From assembly GCA_025935735.1 (NCBI GenBank), contig JAICUS010000133.1, positions 1 through 11,850 on the forward strand: 11,850 bases of DNA, read 5' to 3'. The notes beneath the pieces are model-generated. The model was given only the letters and a program-made list of their open reading frames with translations, searched no databases and was not told the origin of the DNA. Positions 5,317-11,850 of this stretch are shown here, piece after piece (within the stretch, counting starts at the first letter, position 1; every line of letters begins with the position of its first letter). The stretch is from Solirubrobacteraceae bacterium (lineage in GTDB: Bacteria > Actinomycetota > Thermoleophilia > Solirubrobacterales > Solirubrobacteraceae). The position numbers and the translations under genes were made by a program.

Positions 5317-7019
5317 GGCGGGCGATCGCCACCGTCTGCCTGAGCGGCACGCTGGAGGACAAGCTCGAGGCGGCGGCCGCGGCCGGGTTCGACGGCGTCG
5401 AGATCTTCGAGCCCGACCTGATCGCCTCCCGGCTGCGCCCCGCGCAGGTGCGCGAGCGGCTCGCGGAGCTGGACCTCACGCTCGACCTCTACCAGCCGTT
5501 CCGCGACTTCGAGGGCGTCCCGGACCCCGACTTCGCTCGCGCCGAGGCGAAATTCGCGCTCATGGAAGAGCTGGGCGCCGAGCTGCTGCTGGTCTGCTCG
5601 AGCGTCGCGCCCCACGCGCAGGACGACGACGCCCTCGCCGCCGCCCAGCTGTGCGAGCTGGCCGAGCGCGCACAGGCGCACGGCATCAAGATCGCCTACG
5701 AGGCGCTGGCCTGGGGCCGCCACGTCAACGACACGCGGCACGCCTGGCGGATCGTCCAACGGGCCGGTCACCCGGCGCTCGGCCTGTGCCTGGACAGCTT
5801 CCACATGCTCTCCCGCAAAGAGGACCCCGCGACGATCGAGGAGATCCCCGGCGAGAAGCTGTTCTTCCTACAGCTCGCGGACGCGCCGCGGCTGGCCATG
5901 GACGTGCTGCAGTGGAGCCGCCACCACCGCTGCTTCCCCGGCCAGGGCGGCTTCGACCTCCGCGCGTTCCTCGGCCACGTGCTGGCCGCCGGCTACAAGG
6001 GCCCGCTGTCGCTCGAGGTGTTCAACGACGTCTTCCGGGCCACCGACCCGCGCCGCATGGCCGTCGACGCGATGCGCTCGCTGCTCGTGCTCGAGGGCGA
6101 CGTGCCGCCGGCCGCAGCGCTGGACGGCTACGCGTTCGCCGAGGTCGCCGGCGAGGGGATCGAGCCGCTGCTGGAGGGCCTCGGCTTCGCCCGCACCGGC
6201 TGCCACCGCACCAAGCCGGTCAGCCTGTGGCAGCAGGGCGCGATCCGGCTCGTGGTCAACCGGGGCGAGGAGCCGCGCGTGGCCGCGGTGGCCGTGGAGA
6301 GCGCCGACCCCGCGCGCTCCGTCACGCGGGCCGAGCGGCTGCTCGCGCCCGTGCTCGACCGCACGCGCGGGCCGGGCGAGGCCGACATCTCCGCCGTCGC
6401 CGCGCCGGACGGCACCTCGGTGTTCTTCTGCGGCCCCGACGCCGGCTGGGTGGCCGACTTCGCGCCGCGAGGACCCGCGCCCGCCGGCCCGCTGCACCGC
6501 ATCGACCACCTCGCGCTGGCGCAGCCGTTCGACGCCTTCGACGAGGCGGCGCTGTTCTACCGCGCCGTGCTCGCGCTGGAGCCCGACGGCGGCGAGGAGG
6601 TGGTCACGCCCGACGGCCTGGTGCGCAGCCGCGCGCTCAATGGCGGCGCGGTGCGCCTGGCGCTCAACGTGCCGGTGCTGCCGCTGCACGACCGGGCCGA
6701 GCTCCAGCACGTCGCGTTCGCCACCGCCGACATCAAGGCCGCGGTCCGCCGCGCGCGCGAGGCCGGCGTGGCGATGCTGGAGATCGGAGGCAACTACTAC
6801 GACGACCTCGAGGCGCGGCTCGGCGTGGACACGGCCGAGCTGCGCGAGCTCGGGCTGCTGTACGACCGCGACGCGCACGGCGGCGGCGAGCTGCTGCAGG
6901 CGTTCACCGCCGCGCACGGGCGCGTGTTCTTCGAGCTGATGGAGCGCCGCGGCGGCTACGCCGGCTACGGCGCCGCCAACACCGCGATCCGGATGGCCGC
7001 ACAACGGGAGGAGCCATGA
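5313..7019 (+). CDS. 3-dehydroshikimate dehydratase, QuiC1-like fusion (TIM barrel + HPPD-like VOC domain)
   Basis: This 568-residue enzyme should convert 3-dehydroshikimate to protocatechuate. Residues 1 to about 265 form an AP-endonuclease-2/sugar-isomerase TIM barrel with likely metal ligands E130 (IAYEALAWG), D161 (CLDSFH), Q187 (FLQLADAP) and E235 (LSLEVFND), the E-D-Q-E set I recall for QuiC1 enzymes. Residues from about 270 to 560 are vicinal-oxygen-chelate folds like 4-hydroxyphenylpyruvate dioxygenase. The second one keeps a 2-His-1-carboxylate set: H399 (RIDHLAL), H466 (LQHVAF) and E541 (FFELMER). Length and order match bacterial QuiC1 fusions. The ATG overlaps the dehydrogenase stop, with GGAG (5301-5304) 8 bases ahead, and the gene's own stop overlaps the transporter start. 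Automatic annotation may call it HPPD, but neighbours and the N-terminal domain argue for the dehydratase. Confidence 0.88.
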   Translation: MRRAIATVCLSGTLEDKLEAAAAAGFDGVEIFEPDLIASRLRPAQVRERLAELDLTLDLYQPFRDFEGVPDPDFARAEAKFALMEELGAELLLVCSSVAPHAQDDDALAAAQLCELAERAQAHGIKIAYEALAWGRHVNDTRHAWRIVQRAGHPALGLCLDSFHMLSRKEDPATIEEIPGEKLFFLQLADAPRLAMDVLQWSRHHRCFPGQGGFDLRAFLGHVLAAGYKGPLSLEVFNDVFRATDPRRMAVDAMRSLLVLEGDVPPAAALDGYAFAEVAGEGIEPLLEGLGFARTGCHRTKPVSLWQQGAIRLVVNRGEEPRVAAVAVESADPARSVTRAERLLAPVLDRTRGPGEADISAVAAPDGTSVFFCGPDAGWVADFAPRGPAPAGPLHRIDHLALAQPFDAFDEAALFYRAVLALEPDGGEEVVTPDGLVRSRALNGGAVRLALNVPVLPLHDRAELQHVAFATADIKAAVRRAREAGVAMLEIGGNYYDDLEARLGVDTAELRELGLLYDRDAHGGGELLQAFTAAHGRVFFELMERRGGYAGYGAANTAIRMAAQREEP

Positions 7020-8347
7020 CCCACCAGAAGACACCCGCCAAGGCCGCGCTCGCGAGCTCGGTCGGCAGCGTGCTCGAGTACTACGACTTCTTCATCTACG
7101 GCACCGCCGCCGCGCTGGTGTTCGGGAAGGTGTTCTTCCCGGACTCCGACCCGGCGACCGGGACGCTGCTGTCGTTCGCCACCTACGGCGTCGGCTACGT
7201 CGCGCGGCCCGTCGGCGCGTTCTTCATGGGCCACCTCGGCGACCGCCACGGCCGCAAGCGCGTGCTCGTGCTCACCATCGTGCTGATGGGCATCTCGACG
7301 TTCCTCGTCGGCTGCCTGCCCACCTACGACGACATCGGCATCTGGGCGCCGGTGCTGCTCGTCGTGCTCCGGCTGATGCAGGGCTTCTCCGCCTCCGGCG
7401 AGCAGTCGGGCGGCAACTCGCTGACGCTCGAGCACGCGCCCGACGAGCGGCGCGCGTACTTCTCGAGCTTCACGCTCACCGGCACGCAGGCGGGCCTGGT
7501 GATCGCCACCGCCGCCTGGCTGCCGATCGGCGCCCTGCCGGAGTCCGACCTCACCTCCTGGGGCTGGCGGATCCCGTTCTGGCTGAGCGCGATCGTGGTC
7601 GTCGCCGGCGTGCTGATCCGCCGCCGGCTGGACGAGACGCCGCTGTTCGCGGAGGCGGCGCAGGAGGGCGAGCTGGACCGCGCGCCGGTCGGCGAGCTGC
7701 TGCGCGACCACTGGGCCGGCGTGCTGCGCGTGCTGCTCACCGCGGTCGGCTCGACGGTCAGCACGATCTTCGCGGTCTACGCGCTCTCGTTCGCGGTCGA
7801 CACCCAGGGCCTGGACAAGACCACGATGCTCTGGGTGGCGATCGTCGCCAACGCGGTCGCGCTCGCGGCGATCCCGGCCTGGGCGAGGCTGGCCGACCGC
7901 ATCGGCCGCAGGCCCGTGCTGATCGGCGGCACGCTGGCCAGCGGCGCGCTGATGTTCGCCTACCTGGGCGCGATCGACAGCGGCAGCTACCCGCTGATCT
8001 TCGTCGCCGCGGTGCTGATGTCGGGCGTCGTCTACAGCGCGTTCAACGGCGTCCAGCCGGCGTTCTACGGGGAGATGTTCCCCACCCGGGTGCGGCTCTC
8101 CGGCATGGCCATCGGCACCCAGATCGGCTACGCGCTGGGCGGCTTCGCCCCGACCGTGGCCGCGGCCATCGACGGCTCCGGCTGGATGCCCGTGGCGCTG
8201 CTCACGCTCGCGGGGAGCGTGATCGCGGCGATCGCGGCCTTCACCAACCGCGAGACCGCCCACATGCCGCTGCAGCAGCTCGACGAGCGCCGCGCGCATC
8301 GGTTCGCGCGCCCGGCCCCGGCCACCGAGATGGCTGGGCGCCACTAG
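7016..8347 (+). CDS. MFS transporter, metabolite:H+ symporter family (ShiA-like)
   Basis: This 443-residue inner-membrane symporter has about 12 hydrophobic segments. It shows MHS-family features: EYYDFFIYG in the first helix (21-29), the loop GDRHGRKRVL after helix two (75-84), RLMQGFSASGEQSGG (119-133), WGWRIPFWL (182-190) with RRRLDETPLF (202-211), and a second ADRIGRRPVL loop in the C-terminal half. Length is close to E. coli shikimate transporter ShiA (438 residues). As third gene of a dehydrogenase-dehydratase operon it most likely imports shikimate, quinate or dehydroshikimate; the exact acid is inferred from context. It starts with an ATGA overlap behind GGGAGGAG (7006-7013) and ends at TAG, 105 bases before the next gene. 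MHS relatives also carry dicarboxylates, betaine and other aromatic acids. Confidence 0.9.
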   Translation: MTHQKTPAKAALASSVGSVLEYYDFFIYGTAAALVFGKVFFPDSDPATGTLLSFATYGVGYVARPVGAFFMGHLGDRHGRKRVLVLTIVLMGISTFLVGCLPTYDDIGIWAPVLLVVLRLMQGFSASGEQSGGNSLTLEHAPDERRAYFSSFTLTGTQAGLVIATAAWLPIGALPESDLTSWGWRIPFWLSAIVVVAGVLIRRRLDETPLFAEAAQEGELDRAPVGELLRDHWAGVLRVLLTAVGSTVSTIFAVYALSFAVDTQGLDKTTMLWVAIVANAVALAAIPAWARLADRIGRRPVLIGGTLASGALMFAYLGAIDSGSYPLIFVAAVLMSGVVYSAFNGVQPAFYGEMFPTRVRLSGMAIGTQIGYALGGFAPTVAAAIDGSGWMPVALLTLAGSVIAAIAAFTNRETAHMPLQQLDERRAHRFARPAPATEMAGRH

Positions 8348-8356
8348 TCGCTGCGC

Positions 8357-8384
8357 TTGACACGCCGATGACACCTGCTACAAA
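8357..8384 (+). promoter_or_regulatory. Sigma70-like promoter of the sugar operon
   Basis: A perfect TTGACA (8357-8362) is followed, 16 bases on, by TACAAA (8379-8384). Expected transcription start is near 8391. It is the clearest promoter in the window and stands in the only sizeable gap before the four-gene sugar operon. Confidence 0.65.
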
Positions 8385-8407
8385 GGAGGCCCGCGCGCAG
8401 ATTCAGC

Positions 8408-8421
8408 CATGAATATTTATG
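8408..8421. promoter_or_regulatory. AT-rich palindrome, candidate operator for the SorC-type regulator
   Basis: CATGAATATTTATG pairs at 6 of 7 positions about its centre and is strikingly AT-rich for this DNA. It lies some 17-30 bases after the predicted transcription start and before the GTG at 8452, a place where a bound repressor would block the operon. A second half-site pairing, ATTCA (8401-8405) with TGAAT (8410-8414), overlaps it, and GCGCGCA (8393-8399) / TGCGCGC (8420-8426) brackets it. Confidence 0.5.
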
Positions 8422-8451
8422 CGCGCTTGTGAGGACAAGGGAGAGGCAAGC

Positions 8452-9425
<974 letters not shown>

Positions 9426-9429
<4 letters not shown>

Positions 9430-10256
9430 GCCGGCTCCGGGTGCGCCCGACGGCGGACGAGGTGCGCGCCACCGCGCGGGCCATCCGGCGGCGCAACATC
9501 GAGATCGTCCGCTCCGCGGGGCTCGGGCACATCGGGGGCGACCTGTCCGCCGCCGACATCCTGGCCACGCTGTACCTGGCGGTGCTCAACGTCGACCCGC
9601 GGCGGCCGGACGACCCCGAGCGCGACCGCTACATCCAGAGCAAGGGCCACGCGTCCGGCGTGCTCTACACGACGCTCGCCACCGCCGGGTTCTTCCCCGA
9701 CGCGCTGCTGGACTCCTACATGGCCGAGGGCTCGCCGCTCAACGGCCATCCCGACCGCACCAAGGTCCCGGGGGTGGAGACCAACACCGGCCCGCTCGGG
9801 CACGGCCTCCCGGTCGCGGTGGGCACGGCGATCGCCGCGCGCCTCGACGGCTCTCCGCGCCGCACGTACGTGCTGTGCGGCGACGGCGAGCTGCAGGAGG
9901 GCTCCAACTGGGAGGCGATCATGGCCGCCGGGCACCGCGGGCTGGACAACCTCGTCGTGATCGTCGATCGCAACTACCTCCAGCAGGGCGCGCGCACCGA
10001 GGACACCAACGGGCTCGACCCGCTGGACGCCAAGTTCGCGGCGTTCGGCTGGGCCGTGCGCACGGTCGACGGCAACGACGTCGACGCGCTGCTGTCCGTC
10101 TTCGACGCCGTCCCGTTCAGCCCCGGCCGCCCGAGCGCGATCGTCGCCCACACCATCAAGGGCCGCGGCGTGTCGTTCATCGAGGACCGGGTCGAGTGGC
10201 ACCACAAGGTCCCGACCGCCGAGCAGGTCGCGCTCGCGCTCCAAGAGCTGGCATGA
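9426..10256 (+). CDS. Transketolase, N-terminal (ThDP-binding) subunit
   Basis: This 276-residue protein is the first half of a split transketolase, which transfers a two-carbon ketol group between sugar phosphates using thiamine diphosphate and Mg2+. It shows the substrate/cofactor His residues in GLGHIGG (H35), SKGHAS (H75) and TGPLGHG (H126), and the ThDP motif GDGELQEGSNWEA (152-164) with D153 and N161. It continues with LVVIVDRN (176-183) and IKGRGVSFIE (244-253), and ends after EWHHK. The pyrimidine-binding half is encoded by the next gene, which overlaps by ATGA, so both should form one enzyme. Such split enzymes are common in catabolic clusters, whereas housekeeping transketolase is usually one chain of about 650-700 residues. 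Not a 1-deoxyxylulose-5-phosphate synthase, which is also a single chain. Confidence 0.92.
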
Positions 10257-11200
10257 GCGAGCGCTACGACTGCCGCGAGGCCTTCCAGCGCACGCTCGTC
10301 GAGCTCGCGGGCGCCGATGAGCGGATCGTCGCCGTGGTCAACGACTCAGTCGGCTCGAGCAAGCTGGGGGAGTTCGCGAAGGCGTACCCGGAGCGGCTGA
10401 TCAACGTCGGCATCGCCGAGCAGAACATGGTCGGCGTCGGCGCCGGGCTGGCCAACGGCGGCCGGATCCCGTTCGTGTCCGGCGCCGCGCCCTTCCTCAC
10501 CGGCCGCGCGCTCGAGCAGATCAAGGCCGACGTCGCCTACTCCGACGCCAACGTCAAGCTGTGCGGCCAGAGCCCGGGGATGGCCTACGGCGAGCTCGGG
10601 CCGACGCACCACTCGATCGAGGACCTGGCCTGGCTGCGGGCGATCGCGAACCTGCCCGTCGTCGTCCCCGCCGACCCGGTCGAGACCGAGTCGGTCATCC
10701 GCTGGGCGGCGCGCACCGTCGGGCCGGCGTTCATCCGGGTCAGCCGCACGCCGGTGACCGTCGTGCACGACCCCGGCTACGCGTTCCGGCTCGGGGTCGC
10801 GGCGCGGCTGCGCGACGGCGGCGACGTCACGATCATCGCCTGCGGCACCGTGGTGGAGCGAGCGCTGGCGGCGGCCGAGCAGCTGGCCGCGCGCGGGATC
10901 GAGGCGCGCGTGCTCAACATGGCGTCGGTCCGGCCGCTGGACCGCGAGGCGATCGTCGCCGCGGCGCGCGAGACCGGGGGGATCGTCACCGTCGAGGAGC
11001 ACACCGTCTACGGCGGCCTGGGCGGCGCGGTCGCCGAGGTCGTGGCCACCGAGCACCCGGCGCCGATGCGGCTCGTCGGCGTGCCGGGGGTGTTCGCCCC
11101 CACCGGCTCCACCGAGGCGCTGATGCGCCGCTTCGGCCTCACCGCCGAGGGCATCGCCGAGGCGGCCGGCGGCCTGGCGCGCGGGAGGGCGGCGGCATGA
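10253..11200 (+). CDS. Transketolase, C-terminal (pyrimidine-binding) subunit
   Basis: This 315-residue protein is the partner of the preceding gene. It carries the Pyr domain and the C-terminal transketolase domain. Landmarks are VVNDSVGSSKLGEF (28-41), the catalytic Glu in INVGIAEQNMVGVGAGLA (50-67; E57), the GPTHHSIEDLAWLRAI stretch (116-131) and VVVPADPVE (136-144). In the C-terminal domain are VTIIACGTVVERALAAAEQL (193-212), RVLNMASVRPLD (219-230) and VEEHTVYGGLGGAVAEV (246-262). Together with the first subunit the length equals a full transketolase. The pair's donor and acceptor sugars are not readable from sequence. It starts in a 4-base overlap with the first subunit and ends in a 4-base overlap with the regulator gene. 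Confidence 0.92.
   Translation: MSERYDCREAFQRTLVELAGADERIVAVVNDSVGSSKLGEFAKAYPERLINVGIAEQNMVGVGAGLANGGRIPFVSGAAPFLTGRALEQIKADVAYSDANVKLCGQSPGMAYGELGPTHHSIEDLAWLRAIANLPVVVPADPVETESVIRWAARTVGPAFIRVSRTPVTVVHDPGYAFRLGVAARLRDGGDVTIIACGTVVERALAAAEQLAARGIEARVLNMASVRPLDREAIVAAARETGGIVTVEEHTVYGGLGGAVAEVVATEHPAPMRLVGVPGVFAPTGSTEALMRRFGLTAEGIAEAAGGLARGRAAA
11183..11189 (+). promoter_or_regulatory. Ribosome-binding site for the SorC-type regulator
   Basis: GGGAGGG lies 7 bases before the ATG at 11197 and supports that start, inside the end of the transketolase gene. Confidence 0.65.
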
Positions 11201-11850
11201 CCCCGACCCCGCAGCTGCGCCTGATGGCCAAGGTCGCGCGCCTGTACTACGAGCAGGGGCTGCGCCAGGCGGAGATCGCCGACACGCTCGACCTCTCGCA
11301 ATCGCGCATCTCGCGGCTGCTCAAGCAGGCCGAGCGCGAGGGCATCGTCCGCACCACCGTGGCGGTGCCGCAGGGCTTCTACCCGGAGCTCGAGGACCGC
11401 CTGCAGACGCTCTACGGGCTGCGCGAGGCCGTGGTGGCCGACTGCGACGCCGACTCCGACCAAGAGGCGCTGCGCGCGATCGGCGCCGCGGGCGCGTCGT
11501 ACCTGGAGACGACCGTCATGCCCGGCGACATCCTCGGCATCTCGTCGTGGAGCGAGACGCTGCTGGCGATGCTCGACAACATGCACCCGCAGGTCCGGCC
11601 GACGGCCGAGGCCGTGGTGCAGATCCTCGGCGGGGCGGGCAACCCGGCGGCCGAGGGCCACGCCACGCGGCTGACCGGCCGGCTCGCCCAGATGGTGGGC
11701 GGCGAGGCGCGCTTCCTGCCCGCGCCGGGCGTCGTGGGCTCGCGGGCCAGCCGCCACGCGCTGCTCGACGACCCGTTCGTCGCCGCGGCGATGCGCTGGA
11801 TGGACGAGATCACGCTCGCGCTGGTGGGCATCGGCGCGCTGACGCCGTCC
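11197..11850 (+). CDS. SorC/DeoR-type sugar-binding transcriptional regulator, 5' part (truncated by window)
   Basis: The first 218 residues of a regulator that binds DNA at its N-terminus and a phosphosugar at its C-terminus; the gene runs off the right edge, and the family is usually about 310-340 residues. The helix-turn-helix lies in LRQAEIADTLDLSQSRISRL (22-41), followed by LKQAEREGIV (42-51), the SorC-family pattern. The sugar-binding domain begins near residue 60, with the effector-site segments GDILGISSWSETLLAML (110-126), ILGGAGN (143-149), FLPAPGVVGS (173-182) and the start of ALVGIGAL (208-215). It starts with an ATGA overlap on the transketolase gene and a good ribosome-binding site, so it is co-transcribed with the sugar genes and probably controls them. 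The palindrome at 8408-8421 is the best candidate target. Confidence 0.9.
   Translation, partial: MTPTPQLRLMAKVARLYYEQGLRQAEIADTLDLSQSRISRLLKQAEREGIVRTTVAVPQGFYPELEDRLQTLYGLREAVVADCDADSDQEALRAIGAAGASYLETTVMPGDILGISSWSETLLAMLDNMHPQVRPTAEAVVQILGGAGNPAAEGHATRLTGRLAQMVGGEARFLPAPGVVGSRASRHALLDDPFVAAAMRWMDEITLALVGIGALTPS

Noticed and set aside
5313..7019. Calling the fusion gene a plain 4-hydroxyphenylpyruvate dioxygenase
   Set aside because: Only the C-terminal half is HPPD-like. The N-terminal TIM barrel with an E-D-Q-E metal set and the operon partners indicate 3-dehydroshikimate dehydratase.
5651..8347. An 898-residue frame joining an Arg/Ala/Pro-rich N-terminal part to the transporter
   Set aside because: The N-terminal part is an out-of-frame reading of the dehydratase gene. 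The ATG at 7016 has a good ribosome-binding site and starts a normal MHS transporter.
8419..8451. Upstream ATG at 8419 as the start of the TIM-barrel gene
   Set aside because: It lies in the AT-rich palindrome with no properly spaced ribosome-binding site and adds a polar peptide. The GTG at 8452 has GGGAG 8 bases ahead and begins at the first strand.

Overview
The window is very GC-rich with strong G/C third-position bias, and almost every gene junction is a 1-4 base stop/start overlap. This fits a high-GC actinobacterium. The mix of secreted small protein, STAS protein, sugar ABC transporter and aromatic-acid catabolism would suit the Solirubrobacterales/Thermoleophilia, but that placement is an inference from style and gene content only.

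Layout. (a) 1-1729: the 3' end of a sugar ABC-transporter ATPase, coupled to a complete XylH-like permease. (b) 1796-2533, minus strand: an SDR oxidoreductase, convergent with the permease. (c) 2587-3290: a small secreted cysteine-rich protein overlapping a STAS (anti-sigma-factor antagonist) gene. (d) 3293-3505: the degraded C-terminal remnant of a second SDR. (e) 3543-3794: a non-coding stretch bounded by a perfect 18-bp inverted repeat, which I read as a MITE-like remnant of an insertion sequence. (f) 3797-4465, minus strand: a TetR regulator, divergent from a three-gene quinate/shikimate operon (4495-8347). (g) 8348-8451: a regulatory gap with a sigma70-like promoter and an AT-rich palindrome. 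(h) 8452-11850: a four-gene sugar operon whose last gene, a SorC/DeoR-type regulator, runs off the right edge.

How the genes work together. In the quinate/shikimate module an MHS-family transporter imports the acid, an AroE/YdiB-type dehydrogenase oxidises it, and a QuiC1-like dehydratase turns 3-dehydroshikimate into protocatechuate. A TetR protein probably represses the module through a 22-bp dyad in the 29-bp divergent gap. A dehydroquinase and the protocatechuate ring-cleavage genes are not in the window.

In the sugar module a TIM-barrel isomerase/epimerase precedes the two halves of a split transketolase and a sugar-binding regulator. No kinase or other enzyme here fixes the substrate. 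The arrangement recalls split-transketolase pathways such as the apulose-4-phosphate route, but the substrate is open. The ABC transporter at the left edge may or may not belong to this sugar module.

The least expected items are the MITE-like element carrying an orphan ribosome-binding site and start codon, the frameshifted SDR remnant beside it, and the unassigned split-transketolase operon with its candidate operator.
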